Source: Fidelibacterota bacterium
GTDB taxonomy: Bacteria; Fidelibacterota; UBA2242; JAOZSR01
DNA: 46,898 nt
Assembly: GCA_029939575.1 (NCBI GenBank)
Contig: JAOZSR010000021.1
Span: forward strand, 1-46,898
Direction of reading: 5' to 3'
The position numbers and the translations under genes were made by a program. Below the pieces are notes generated by a model. It searched no databases. It saw only the letters and a list, made by a program, of their open reading frames with translations, and was not told the DNA's origin. This document shows positions 35,550 through 45,412 of the stretch, piece by piece (within the stretch, counting starts at the first letter, position 1; each line of letters opens with the position of its first letter).

Positions 35550-37502
35550 TTAATTTGTTTCTGTGTCAATTGCTTCAATTTTTAAACAAATTTCCTCGTG
35601 TTTAGTATGCTTCTCTTCCCATTGAGTCATTTCATGATCAAGATCTGCTTCATGTTTTTCTTTTTCTGCCATAATATCCTGAAGTTTTTTAAAATCTGAT
35701 GAAGCATTTGTTTCCAGTTGTTTTTGTTGTTCAGCTATTTTTCCTTCCAGTTCGGTTATATTATTTTCATGTTGCTTAATTTTTTTTTCGAGTCTGGACA
35801 GTTCTTTGGTTAATTCTCGTCTTTGCCGGATATTTAATTTTGATTTTAAAGGTTTTTTACCCGAATCAGAAGGATAATTTTTTTTGCCAAGTTTTGAAAT
35901 ATCCTCACTCAAATGGTCTTCACCTTTGGAATAGATAAATGAAGAGTATTTTCCCTGGTAATATTTATGACCATCGTAATTTAATTCTAATATTGATGTG
36001 GCTACTTTTTCGACAAAATAACGGTCATGACTAACAAATAATAAAGTACCCGTATATTCAACCAGAGCATCACTCAAGGCTTCGATTGATTCCAAATCAA
36101 GATGGTTAGTTGGTTCATCAAGCAGAAGTGTGTTCGGATGCTGAGCAATCAGTTTTGAAAAAAGGAGTCTGGCTGCTTCACCACCTGACAGTGATTCAGT
36201 AGATTTATCAACATCGTCACCGCTAAACAACATTTTCCCCAAAATACTTCTGACTCCGGTTACTGTTTTTTCATTAATAAAATTGTATAACCAATTATAT
36301 GGGGTTGTTCCATCGGGAATTATATCCTTATGATTTTGAGCAAAATATCCTAAAGCAACTTCATAGCCCCAGTTTATTTTTCCGGAATCGGCTTTCAGAT
36401 TATTGGTTAAAATTTTTAGAAGTGTCGATTTCCCAATTCCATTTGGACCAATAATAGCAATTTTATCGTTGCGATTAATGTTAAAGGATAAATCCCTGAT
36501 TACATGATTATCATCAAAACTCTTGTTTAAGTTATTGATTTCCAAAACATTTTGGCCGGATGGACGGGTTGGAACCAAATTAAATTTTGGTGTTTTGCGA
36601 GAACTTCTTTTTATATGAATATCATCCATGTTTTCAAGTTGTTTTTTACGGCTAACTGCCTGTCTTGCCTTGGTGGCTTTGGCTTTGAATTTTTCATAAA
36701 ATTCTTGTAGTTCCTGCTGCTTTTTTTCCTGACGCTCTATTTCGACTTCTTTTTGTTCACGCTCCAGTTTTTTGGCTTTTAGAAAAGAATCATAATTGCC
36801 TTTATATGCTTTAATTTCTTCATAATCAATATCCAGAATGTTTGTTGATATGCGATTTAGAAAATTATGATCGTGAGATACTATTACCACAATTCCTTTG
36901 AAAGAAGTGAGGTAATTTTCCAGCCAGGCAATAGAATAAATATCAAGATGATTGTTTGGCTCATCAAGTAAAATAATATCAGGCAAACTAAACAAACATT
37001 TTGCTAAAAGAACACGGAGTTTATATCCTCCGGATAGGGTGGACATGGGATTAGAAATTTGACTGCTTCTGATGCCAAGCCCGTTTAGAATATTTGCGGC
37101 TTTTGATTCAGCCTGATATCCATCAAGTTGTGAAAGTAATATTTCTACTTCCGACAATTCAATTCCTTCATTACTGGATAAATTTTGTTTTTTTGATAAA
37201 ACATCGCGTCTTTGCAGAGCTGTCCATAATTTTTCACGTCCCATTAAGACAACATCAATAATCTTGTTGTTTTCATATTCAAAATGGTTTTGTTTCAATA
37301 TTCCGAGGTTATAGTCATTTGGAATCCTAATATTACCGGTTTTAGGGTGAATATCACCACTTAAAATTTTGAGAAAAGTACTTTTTCCGGAACCATTCGC
37401 TCCGACAATTCCATAGCATTGTCCTGGAGAAAGATTCAGGTTAACATTTTCAAACAGGATTCTCTCGCCATATGACATTGCTAAATTATTTACTTGTATC
37501 AT
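35550..37502 (-). CDS. ABC-F family ATPase (Uup/EttA-like)
   Basis: A 650-aa soluble protein with two ABC ATPase domains and no membrane helices. The first has Walker A GANGSGKST (about 34-42) and signature LSGGYKLRVLLA; the second has GPNGIGKST (about 353-361) and LSGGEAARLLF. Both have LLDEPNNHLD/LLDEPTNHLD Walker B motifs. Between them is the ABC-F interdomain linker, rich in Lys and Glu (about 240-300), and the C-terminus is a coiled coil (about 555-645) as in Uup. ABC-F proteins act on the ribosome or, for Uup, in DNA-related processes. Resistance function is not indicated. Confidence 0.9.
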   Translation of the reverse strand: MIQVNNLAMSYGERILFENVNLNLSPGQCYGIVGANGSGKSTFLKILSGDIHPKTGNIRIPNDYNLGILKQNHFEYENNKIIDVVLMGREKLWTALQRRDVLSKKQNLSSNEGIELSEVEILLSQLDGYQAESKAANILNGLGIRSSQISNPMSTLSGGYKLRVLLAKCLFSLPDIILLDEPNNHLDIYSIAWLENYLTSFKGIVVIVSHDHNFLNRISTNILDIDYEEIKAYKGNYDSFLKAKKLEREQKEVEIERQEKKQQELQEFYEKFKAKATKARQAVSRKKQLENMDDIHIKRSSRKTPKFNLVPTRPSGQNVLEINNLNKSFDDNHVIRDLSFNINRNDKIAIIGPNGIGKSTLLKILTNNLKADSGKINWGYEVALGYFAQNHKDIIPDGTTPYNWLYNFINEKTVTGVRSILGKMLFSGDDVDKSTESLSGGEAARLLFSKLIAQHPNTLLLDEPTNHLDLESIEALSDALVEYTGTLLFVSHDRYFVEKVATSILELNYDGHKYYQGKYSSFIYSKGEDHLSEDISKLGKKNYPSDSGKKPLKSKLNIRQRRELTKELSRLEKKIKQHENNITELEGKIAEQQKQLETNASSDFKKLQDIMAEKEKHEADLDHEMTQWEEKHTKHEEICLKIEAIDTETN

Positions 37503-37616
37503 TTATTAAAATTTCCAAATTCAGGTTTTAGATTAAAATTTTTATTAATTAATATCAGGCATTAGCCGGATAATAAATTTCAGAAAATTCATATTTCAGG
37601 ATAGTTGATTCAATGT

Positions 37617-38906
37617 TTATTCATCTAATTCTTTAAATTTTCCAATAGTTTTTGTAAAAATAAAGATTACAATTAAACCAATTATTGTATGAAGTGCTAA
37701 AGTATACCAAACAAATTCCGGATGGTTGATGTTTCGAAAATAACCGTATAATGAAGTGTAGGTTACTCCACTTAATGCACCTCCTAATCCCAGAGCCAGA
37801 AAATTTGTACCCATATATAGTCCGGCTTTTTCTTTTGGTGCTATCCAGGTTATGTATTCCTGGATTCTTGGAGATGAAATCATTTCACCTACTGCAAAAA
37901 GAATAATTCCAAGAAAAACTACTGCCGGAGCAGTTATGTTTGAAATTCCAAGCACGATATATCCAAGGGCAATTATAAATAGTCCAAAAAAGAAAGTTGG
38001 CAAGGAGTTGAATTTTTCGGAAACTCGTGAAACCAAGACCTGTAAAATCATAATTACGTAACCGGTATGTGAGATTGTGACACCAAGCAATTTTCTGGTG
38101 CCATTTTCATCAACCCGGGATAGAAAATTCGCAATTCCGGTTCCAAGTACCATTTTTATGTTTAAATAGAGACGAACCGTGTCAAGATTCTTCTCAATAT
38201 AGATTGCCAGTAAATTAAAAAATGCCCAGAATGGTAACCAAAAGAATATCCCTAATAAAATCAGGAATATTGAGAATTTTTTATCTAACAGAACTGTCCA
38301 GATATCAGCAAATTTATCCTTGAGGGTTGTGTTTAAAATTTCCCGTTCAGGTTCTTTATAAAAGAAAATTGTTACAAGAAGCATGATTCCAATGGAAATT
38401 GCCGATGAAATAAATGCATAGTTCCATGAGATTGCGCTAAGTTTTCCTGCTACCAGCGGACCAAATGAAGCACCTACATTGACCATGGCATAGAATATAC
38501 CAAAACCCATAGTTTTGTTTGATTTGTCTGTTACTGCCCGGACAGTACCGGAGACCAGGGGTTTGAAAATACCGGCCGCAAAAGCTATGGATAACATGGT
38601 TAGGGCAATTCCTGAAAATGATTTGGTCAGGATAAGTAATAATATAGATGGCAGATAGGCAAGGTAGGAAATGATCATAAGCTTTTTGAATCCGTAACGA
38701 TCAGCAAAAGTGCCGGAAAAAATTGGAACAGCATAGGAAAAAAGTAAGAAAAGACTCTGTACTATTCCTAATTGGCCTTTGGTATATCCCAGGTATTCCA
38801 TGTAAATACCAAAACCCATGTAAATTCCATAATAAGAGAAACGTTCCAGGACTTCGATTAAATTTGCTACCCAAAATACTTTTGGGAATGGAGTTCTTGT
38901 TTTCAT
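37617..38906 (-). CDS. MFS transporter, POT/oligopeptide-like
   Basis: The 429-aa protein is a 12-helix major facilitator. The first helix has VLERFSYYGIYMGFGIYM, similar to the E-x-F-x-Y-Y-G opening of POT peptide transporters, and the loop after helix 2 has FADRYGFKKLM (MFS motif A). Later helices carry MVNVGASFGPLVAG and the region GEMISSPRIQEYI. Substrate is uncertain; di/tripeptides are a guess from the first-helix motif. Its start shares a base with the purC stop (TAATG), so the two genes are translationally coupled, although no functional link is obvious. Confidence 0.8.
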   Translation of the reverse strand: MKTRTPFPKVFWVANLIEVLERFSYYGIYMGFGIYMEYLGYTKGQLGIVQSLFLLFSYAVPIFSGTFADRYGFKKLMIISYLAYLPSILLLILTKSFSGIALTMLSIAFAAGIFKPLVSGTVRAVTDKSNKTMGFGIFYAMVNVGASFGPLVAGKLSAISWNYAFISSAISIGIMLLVTIFFYKEPEREILNTTLKDKFADIWTVLLDKKFSIFLILLGIFFWLPFWAFFNLLAIYIEKNLDTVRLYLNIKMVLGTGIANFLSRVDENGTRKLLGVTISHTGYVIMILQVLVSRVSEKFNSLPTFFFGLFIIALGYIVLGISNITAPAVVFLGIILFAVGEMISSPRIQEYITWIAPKEKAGLYMGTNFLALGLGGALSGVTYTSLYGYFRNINHPEFVWYTLALHTIIGLIVIFIFTKTIGKFKELDE

Positions 38907-39928
38907 TATAGAATGCCTTTTATATCATACATAATTTCTTTTAATGGCGGAATATTTTTAAACCATTCTTCACCTGTAATTTCATTTGTTACAGCACAAT
39001 AAACATTGGAAATTAGGTTTTTTAACTTTTCAGGAAGAGGTGATGGTTGCAAGCGACATATTTTTTTCCACTGCTGACGATTTTTTTCTTTGGCTTCCTT
39101 GACTGCTTCTGCCCATTCTGTATCTCTGTAATGAATTCTGGCAATTTCCTTACTCACTGCAATATCTTCAAAAATAAAGCGACATTCATCAAGAGTTCCA
39201 AGTACATCTACAAGCATAAGGTTACGATCAGAATCAAATCCCAATTCGATTTTACCATCTTCATTACCCAGTCCGATTTTTTTAAATTCCATGCTTATAA
39301 TATTATTAATTTCAGCAGTTAATTTTTTCATTTTTTGAATTTCATCAGAATTTTGGCCGGAAATTTTTTGTGCTTCTTCCCAACTTATATAGCGATCAGT
39401 GATTTCTAATTTTGTAGAAACATCATAGATAGGCGGATCAAGTATTTGATTTGGAACCGGCATCTCTTTTAAACCTAAATCCTGGGGCGTAATATCGCCA
39501 CGTTTCAGACGACGAAAAACACTGCTTCCTGCCGGAAGTTTATTCCTGTAAATAACTTCCAGAGGTATTAGATAATTTCCTCTCTGCCCAATATATTCTG
39601 AATAATCATAAGTATTTCCGGTAAGTTTGGGTTTAATAACTCTTAAAAGTTTAATTTCCATTCTATCAGTTGGTTGCTTTAAATCAGATAATTTTTTGAC
39701 TTTTCCATCTTCTACCAGGCCAAGATAATGAGTTGGATATCCGGCTAATTCAAGTTTTTCGAAAAAATATGCTGCCAGAATAACTATAGCTTTGCCTTTG
39801 TTTGGAATATGATCAGGCATTTCACCCCAATCAAAAACAGAATATCTGTCAGAAAACTTGAACTGCCCTTTTCCAAAATTCTCTTTTGTTGCTTCTTTTA
39901 ATAATATAAGGTCTTTTACACTTCCCAT
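38906..39928 (-). CDS. purC: SAICAR synthetase (PurC), long form
   Basis: The 340-aa protein is phosphoribosylaminoimidazole-succinocarboxamide synthase of purine synthesis, ligating aspartate to CAIR with ATP. Signatures include FSDRYSVFDWGEMPDHIPNKG near the N-terminus and KIELGFDSDRNLMLVDVLGTLDECRF in the C-terminal half (cited in two pieces: FSDRYSVFDWGEMPD and IELGFDSDRNLMLVDVLG). It is about 100 residues longer than the E. coli enzyme (237 aa), with an extended middle section. The start at 39928 gives better spacing from GGAG than the adjacent ATG at 39931. No other pur gene is nearby. Confidence 0.92.
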   Translation of the reverse strand: MGSVKDLILLKEATKENFGKGQFKFSDRYSVFDWGEMPDHIPNKGKAIVILAAYFFEKLELAGYPTHYLGLVEDGKVKKLSDLKQPTDRMEIKLLRVIKPKLTGNTYDYSEYIGQRGNYLIPLEVIYRNKLPAGSSVFRRLKRGDITPQDLGLKEMPVPNQILDPPIYDVSTKLEITDRYISWEEAQKISGQNSDEIQKMKKLTAEINNIISMEFKKIGLGNEDGKIELGFDSDRNLMLVDVLGTLDECRFIFEDIAVSKEIARIHYRDTEWAEAVKEAKEKNRQQWKKICRLQPSPLPEKLKNLISNVYCAVTNEITGEEWFKNIPPLKEIMYDIKGIL

Positions 39929-40020
39929 CATTTACTCCAGATTATTTTAAATAATTTACTTTATTATTATATTAAAACATATAGTTATGTCGTATTTAAA
40001 TATCTACACGATTATTTTTT

Positions 40021-41697
40021 TTAATAAGCACTTGCTGCTGATTGTCTTCGATTGTCCGGTACTCCGATGTAAATTGCTTTAGGATAATCAACTTCGATTG
40101 CATCCAGATCCCCGATGTTGCTTCTTTGCTGAGTTTTGTATCCTTTGTTGTTTAATTTTTCTAATAATTCCGGGCTAAATCCATATTTTTCATGATAAAT
40201 AATATCAGGAAGCCATTGATGATGAAACCTGGGAGCATGAACTGCTTCCCGAAGGCTCATGTTAAAATCAATTAAATTAATAATTACCTGGGCTACAGAA
40301 GTAATGATGGTTGAACCTCCCGGAGTTCCTAAAACCCATTTTAATGAGTCGTTTTTTGTAACAATACTTGGTGTCATTGAGCTTAACATTCTTTTCCCCG
40401 GTTCTATACAATTTGCCTTTGCTCCAATTAGGCCATAAATATTTGGATAGCCGGGTTTTATGGAAAAATCATCCATCTCATTATTCATCAAAATTCCGGT
40501 TCCTTCTACTACAAAACAACTACCAAAACCTGAGTTTAGTGTAACTGTTGTTGATACTGCAATTCTATCTTTATCAATAATTGAAAAATGGGTGGTTTGT
40601 TCACTTTCCGGTATCAAAGTGTGGGAAACTGAATCGCTAATACCAGCTTTAGATAAATCAATATTCTGAATGAGTTTGGATGTTAATTCATCAGAAATCA
40701 AATAATTTTCCGGAATATCTATGAAATCAGGATCACCAAGAAAATGGGCGCGGTTTGCATAGGATTGGCGCTCTGCTTCTACAATAGCCTGTATAGATTG
40801 GGTTGAGAGAAAACCATATTCAGAAATTGGAAAACGTTCAACAATTTTCAGAATTTGTGCCAGACAAATTCCTCCAGAACTTGGTGGTGGCATGGAAATA
40901 ATCTCATAATTTCGATATGAAAAAGTTATTGGAGATAATTCCTGTGCCTGGTATTTTTTTAAATCATTTAAGGTAATTATGCCACCGGCTTTTTTTATAT
41001 TTTTTGCTATAAGGCGAGCTGTTTTACCTTTATAAAATCCATCTGAGCCTTTTTTGGCAATTCGTTTTAATGTTTCTGCCAGGTCGGGGAATTTTATTGT
41101 ATCTCCGATCTCAGGAGTGATGTCATCAGGAAAGAACATTGATTTTGTGGCTGGAAAATTCCACATTTTTTCTTTGTGATACTCTAATCCCTGGTTTAGG
41201 TAAAAAGTGACCGGAAATCCATTTTCTGCTAATTTAATAGCAGGCTGAAGCAAATTTTCCCATTTTAATGAACCATATTTTTTCCATAGCAATTCCATTC
41301 CTGCTACAGTTCCGGGAACACCACAGGCTAATGAACCGGTTGTGCTTAGTCCGTTAATGGGATTTTTATCCTGATCCAGATACATATCTTTTGTTGCTGA
41401 ACCTGGTGCTGTTTCTCTATAATTAATGGCAGTTGAAGTGCCATCAGGAAAGCGAATAATTGAAAATCCACCGCCACCAATATTCCCGGCTGAAGGCCAA
41501 ACTACTGCTAAGGCAAAATTTACAGCAATTGTGGCATCAATTGAATTTCCGCCTTGCTGCATAATATTAATTCCAACATCTGAAGCAATTTTTGATGCTG
41601 AGACTACTACACCATTTTTACCTGCAGAAAAAGGTTGGCAAAATACAATTGATGTTAATACTAATAGAAATAAAATAAATTTTTTCATAATATTCAT
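40021..41697 (-). CDS. ggt: Gamma-glutamyltransferase, periplasmic
   Basis: The 558-aa protein is an Ntn-hydrolase that cleaves gamma-glutamyl bonds such as glutathione. A signal peptide (about 1-20) directs it out of the cytoplasm. SEQTTHFSIID contains the autoprocessing nucleophile, predicted Thr 368, which becomes the N-terminus of the small subunit. GGNSIDATIAVNFAL, NIGGGGFSI and INYRETAP in the large subunit and RMLSSMTPSI and GTPGGSTI in the small subunit are family blocks. Its ATG overlaps the stop of the RNase HII-YraN gene (ATGA). Length is normal. Confidence 0.93.
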   Translation of the reverse strand: MNIMKKFILFLLVLTSIVFCQPFSAGKNGVVVSASKIASDVGINIMQQGGNSIDATIAVNFALAVVWPSAGNIGGGGFSIIRFPDGTSTAINYRETAPGSATKDMYLDQDKNPINGLSTTGSLACGVPGTVAGMELLWKKYGSLKWENLLQPAIKLAENGFPVTFYLNQGLEYHKEKMWNFPATKSMFFPDDITPEIGDTIKFPDLAETLKRIAKKGSDGFYKGKTARLIAKNIKKAGGIITLNDLKKYQAQELSPITFSYRNYEIISMPPPSSGGICLAQILKIVERFPISEYGFLSTQSIQAIVEAERQSYANRAHFLGDPDFIDIPENYLISDELTSKLIQNIDLSKAGISDSVSHTLIPESEQTTHFSIIDKDRIAVSTTVTLNSGFGSCFVVEGTGILMNNEMDDFSIKPGYPNIYGLIGAKANCIEPGKRMLSSMTPSIVTKNDSLKWVLGTPGGSTIITSVAQVIINLIDFNMSLREAVHAPRFHHQWLPDIIYHEKYGFSPELLEKLNNKGYKTQQRSNIGDLDAIEVDYPKAIYIGVPDNRRQSAASAY

Positions 41698-42683
41698 AAC
41701 CTGAATGCATCAGGCATATACCTGATATTAAAATTATCATTTTGTACCGTAATCCCGATAACATCAAAACGACAGTCAACATCATATTCCGGGTGCTGTG
41801 AAAGATATCCATCTGCAATAAGAGCAATTTGTTTCATTTTTCGTTCATCTACCCAGGTTTCAGGAGCACCAAATAAATTTTTTGTTTGGGTTTTGACTTC
41901 AACAAAAGCGAGCAGATCATCTTTTTGGGCAATAATGTCAAGTTCACCATAGGCACCCAAATGGAAATTCCGCTCAAGAATTGTGAACCCTTTTTTATGT
42001 AAGAAAAATGCAGCCTGGTCTTCGCCAATTTTTCCAATTTGTCGCTTGTTCAATAAACTAATTTCAGGAATATATTCTTTGACGCGGGCAAAACTTTTTC
42101 TGTGAATGGGTGAGGGGAGGAGATTGATAATGGCTTCCCGATGTTTTTTTGTTCCATATCCTTTATGAGCCTCAAAACCATATCCGGGAAAAACCGAGTT
42201 ATATTTTTTCATTAATCGGTCACGATAGACTTTTGCAATTATTGATGCGGCTGCTATTGAATAACATTTCCGATCACCACCAATGATAGCGGTATGAGGA
42301 TAAACTTTTTCCGGAATGGGTCTGCCATCAACTAATAGATGATCCGGTTGTACTTTTAAATTGCCGACAGCCTTTCGCATTGCTTTGTGAGTTGCCTGTA
42401 AAATATTGATTTTGTCTATTTCATCGGAATCGACAAGCCCTATTCCTACTGAAAGCGCTTGTTCATAAATTTGGTCATATAATGATTCCCGTTTTTTATC
42501 GGTCAACTTTTTTGAATCATCGATGGCGGAAATCATGGGGCTGTTTTTTTCAAAAATTACTGCAGCAGCCACAACAGGTCCGGCTAATGGACCACGACCA
42601 GCTTCATCTATTCCAACAATAAATGTTTTATCCTGATCCCATAATTTCTGCTCATATTTTAAAGATAATTCATTATTTTTCAT
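41694..42683 (-). CDS. rnhB: RNase HII fused to YraN-type (UPF0102) nuclease domain
   Basis: A single 329-aa frame encodes two normally separate proteins. Residues about 20-205 are RNase HII, which removes RNA from RNA-DNA hybrids: FIVGIDEAGRGPLAGPV (Asp 26, Glu 27), DDSKKL and SIAAASIIAKVYRDR. Residues about 211-329 are a YraN family endonuclease-like domain: GKIGEDQAAFFL, then AYGELDIIAQ (Glu 247, Asp 249) and FVEVKT (Glu 262, Lys 264), the restriction-endonuclease-type core. rnhB and yraN are often adjacent genes, which makes a fusion plausible, and no stop or frameshift separates them here. A role in DNA repair or recombination is inferred. Confidence 0.92.
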   Translation of the reverse strand: MKNNELSLKYEQKLWDQDKTFIVGIDEAGRGPLAGPVVAAAVIFEKNSPMISAIDDSKKLTDKKRESLYDQIYEQALSVGIGLVDSDEIDKINILQATHKAMRKAVGNLKVQPDHLLVDGRPIPEKVYPHTAIIGGDRKCYSIAAASIIAKVYRDRLMKKYNSVFPGYGFEAHKGYGTKKHREAIINLLPSPIHRKSFARVKEYIPEISLLNKRQIGKIGEDQAAFFLHKKGFTILERNFHLGAYGELDIIAQKDDLLAFVEVKTQTKNLFGAPETWVDERKMKQIALIADGYLSQHPEYDVDCRFDVIGITVQNDNFNIRYMPDAFRL

Positions 42684-43221
42684 GACGGAAATATAAGAAG
42701 TAAATTAATTATAAGCAAAGTGAAATAATGGAGTGGAATTGAAGCACACTTCTACTTTTTGGGGGAATTTTTTATTTGAGAGGATTGAAATTAGATGGTG
42801 AAAATAAAATAATTAAGTAAATATTAGCCATTGGCTTTGTCCGATGGAAAGTTGGAAATTCACATACTTCAGACTTACCTTGATTATTTAAAATTTACTC
42901 CATATAATATTATTTGATTTTGGTTGAATATTAGTACGAAAAAATTTAAAAACAATTTACCTGAAATTTTGGGGAGATTGAAAGTGATGGGTTCGTAAAA
43001 AGTGGAGTTCACGTCATTCCGTAGGTAGTCGGGCACAGTGTGGGAGAACTTCGAACAAAGAATCTCAGCCAATTGTCGACAAGATTCTTCGTTGCTACGC
43101 TGCCTCAGAAAGACAGCTTCGAACCTTTTTACGATTCCATCAAGTAAAAATTCATAACAAAAAGGTAGTAGCAATAATGTATTGTATGAATTATATTAAG
43201 CAAACTAAAAAATGAGTAGAT
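42684..43221. other. Intergenic region with repeat element upstream of recQ
   Basis: This 538-bp stretch lies between the divergent rnhB-yraN and recQ genes. The left 300 bp is AT-rich with no clear structure; a promoter for each gene must be here but none could be picked with confidence. The right part contains a 158-bp palindromic repeat element (42985-43142). A 96-codon minus-strand frame at 42884-43174 passes through the repeat and looks non-coding. Confidence 0.6.
42985..43142. repeat. MITE-like palindromic repeat element, 158 bp
   Basis: The ends are 18-bp inverted repeats differing at two positions: TGATGGGTTCGTAAAAAG at 42985-43002 and the complement of TGATGGAATCGTAAAAAG at 43125-43142. 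Inside, GTCATTC (43013-43019) pairs imperfectly with GAAAGAC (43108-43114), and AAGAATCT (43058-43065) pairs with AGATTCTT (43082-43089). The centre is richer in G and C than the surrounding DNA. There is no transposase. No clear target duplication was seen. The layout is that of a non-autonomous miniature element or dispersed hairpin repeat. Confidence 0.7.
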
Positions 43222-45057
43222 ATGTATAATAAAGCAAAGAAAATTTTAAAAACAGTGTATGGTTATGATAAATTCAGACCAATGCAAAAAGAGATTATTG
43301 ACAATATTCTCAAAAAAAATGATACTCTGGTAATAATGCCAACCGGTGGTGGGAAGTCAATTTGTTACCAGATCCCGGCTTTGTTATTTTCAGGATTAAC
43401 TATTGTTGTATCACCATTGATTTCATTGATGAAAGATCAGATTGAGCAACTTAATGAAAATGGTGTGAATGCGATTGTTCTTAATAGTACACTATCAAGA
43501 ATAGAATATTCTAATAATATCTATTCAATATTACATGGAAAAGTAAAATTATTATACATTGCTCCGGAAACTCTCTTAAAGCAGCGAATTTTGGATTTAT
43601 TATCAAAGATTAGAGTAGATTGCCTGGCTATAGATGAAGCCCATTGTATCTCTGAATGGGGACACGATTTCAGACCGGAATATCGGAAATTGGCGGAGGT
43701 TAGGAAACAATTCAAAAGTGCTGTTTGTGTTGCTCTTACTGCCACTGCAACACCCCAGGTTCAAAAGGATATATCCAAAAGTTTAAAACTTGAAAAAAGT
43801 AATGAATATATCACGAGTTTTGATCGTGGAAATCTTTTTTTGCAAGTAGAATCTAAAATCGATGCTTATGAACAAACCCTTGAATTTGTTTCAAAATTTC
43901 CGGATAGTTCGGGCATAATTTATTGTTTTTCAAGGAAACAAGTTGAGGAGGTAGCTGATTCCCTGGATAATGATGGATACACTGCATTGCCTTATCATGC
44001 CGGCATGTCAGATCAGGCTCGGAAAAATAACCAGGAGTTATTTATTAAGAACAAAGCCCAAATCATTGTTGCGACAATTGCTTTTGGTATGGGAATTGAC
44101 AAATCAAACATTCGTTTTATAGTACATTATGATTTACCGAAAAATATTGAAAGCTATTATCAGCAAATCGGAAGAGCGGGACGTGATGGCTTGCAGGCCA
44201 ATTGCCTGCTACTTTTCGGATATGGAGATATTCTTAAAATTCGTTATTTTATTGATCAAAAAGAGGGAAGGGAGAGGAAGGTTGCAGAAATGCAACTTGA
44301 AAAACTTGTAGCGTTTTGTAAATCTCATGAATGTCGACGTCTTCCTATTTTGAAATATTTTGGTGAAAACTATGAGAAGAATAACTGCAAAATGTGTGAT
44401 AACTGCACTTCATTGGAAAAGGATTTGACGGATATTACTGTTCCGGCTCAAAAATTTTTATCCTGTGTAAAAAGATGTAATGAAAAATTTGGGATGAATC
44501 ATATTATTGATGTTCTCAGAGGATCAAAAGCTAAAAAAATATTAGGCTTTAATCACAATAAATTAACCACTTATGGTATCGGTAAAGAATATTCAAAAAA
44601 ACAATGGAATTTCATTGCTCAGCAATTATTGGATCAGGAATTAATGGTACAGGATTTCGAGTACGGTATTCTTCTTTTGACAGATTTGGGATGGAATGTC
44701 ATGAAGGGGGAAAAATTTGTTAGTTGCAAAATCGCAACCATGTCAAAAAACCGTACTGTTTTAATGGAAGACAATTTACAGTTTGACAGTGAACTTGTAT
44801 CAATTCTCAAACAAAAACGTACAAATTTAGCTTATGAAGCGGATTTGCCTCCCTACGTTATTTTCTCCGATAAAAGCATAATCGAAATGGCAATATATTT
44901 TCCACAATCAAAAGAATCCATGTTGGATATTCATGGTGTAGGTAAATATAAATATGAAAAATACGGTAAGATATTTTTAACAATTATTATGCGCTATTGC
45001 CAGCAAAATCAAATAAATGAAAAACCTAAGAGAGCAAGAAAAAGGCGTTTGAACTGA
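43222..45057 (+). CDS. recQ: ATP-dependent DNA helicase RecQ
   Basis: The 611-aa protein is a 3'-5' helicase with the full bacterial RecQ layout. The helicase core has Walker A MPTGGGKS (39-46), DEAH (138-141), LTATATPQV and motif VI QQIGRAGRDG (about 308-317). A zinc-binding region follows with Cys residues in CRRLPILKYFGENYE and NNCKMCDNC (about 373-397), then a winged helix (about 400-510) and an HRDC domain (about 530-600: DGSVLKQKRTNLAYEADLPPYVIF-like region, ending DIHGVGKYKYEKYGKIFL). It acts in recombination and fork repair. The ribosome site is weak (GAGTAGAT). Length matches E. coli RecQ. Confidence 0.95.
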   Translation: MYNKAKKILKTVYGYDKFRPMQKEIIDNILKKNDTLVIMPTGGGKSICYQIPALLFSGLTIVVSPLISLMKDQIEQLNENGVNAIVLNSTLSRIEYSNNIYSILHGKVKLLYIAPETLLKQRILDLLSKIRVDCLAIDEAHCISEWGHDFRPEYRKLAEVRKQFKSAVCVALTATATPQVQKDISKSLKLEKSNEYITSFDRGNLFLQVESKIDAYEQTLEFVSKFPDSSGIIYCFSRKQVEEVADSLDNDGYTALPYHAGMSDQARKNNQELFIKNKAQIIVATIAFGMGIDKSNIRFIVHYDLPKNIESYYQQIGRAGRDGLQANCLLLFGYGDILKIRYFIDQKEGRERKVAEMQLEKLVAFCKSHECRRLPILKYFGENYEKNNCKMCDNCTSLEKDLTDITVPAQKFLSCVKRCNEKFGMNHIIDVLRGSKAKKILGFNHNKLTTYGIGKEYSKKQWNFIAQQLLDQELMVQDFEYGILLLTDLGWNVMKGEKFVSCKIATMSKNRTVLMEDNLQFDSELVSILKQKRTNLAYEADLPPYVIFSDKSIIEMAIYFPQSKESMLDIHGVGKYKYEKYGKIFLTIIMRYCQQNQINEKPKRARKRRLN

Positions 45058-45412
45058 TCTAAAATATAATTCTATTAAACCTTCCGTTAATTCTAAAGAA
45101 TTTGAATTATTAAATTTTAACATTTATCCAAAAATATTGAATAATGATTAACGGTTTTTCCTGATAAATCGAATAATATTCACTAAAACCAATTAGGAAG
45201 AGACAGTATTTTAAAAACCTCAGTTATTTAATTTATCAATAAAGAAAAATTAAATTATTTTTTTTAGAATAATAAAAAATTAAATAATATTGAAAGCAGG
45301 TAAATAATTGTACTAATATTCTTGAGATTTTTAAAATCTATTCGTAAGTTATTTTTGATGAAAATAGAAGATATTATAATAATTTATAAATATTGAATAG
45401 AAGGAGCATATT
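45058..45412. promoter_or_regulatory. AT-rich leader and promoter region of glnA
   Basis: A 355-bp region of very high A+T content between recQ and glnA. It has no gene-like frame. I see only short hairpins (for example AATTC-TAAA-GAATT near 45091-45104) and no clear sigma-54 site, although nitrogen-regulated glnA promoters often use one. The glnA ribosome site AGAAGGAGCATATT is strong. The transcription start could not be fixed. Confidence 0.5.

Noticed and set aside
35550-37502. ABC-F protein as an antibiotic-resistance factor
   Set aside because: Its C-terminal coiled coil and layout fit Uup-like housekeeping members, and nothing in context suggests resistance.
42884-43174. 96-codon minus-strand frame upstream of recQ
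   Set aside because: It runs across the palindromic repeat, has no ribosome site or recognisable domain, and its sequence is explained by the repeat's composition.
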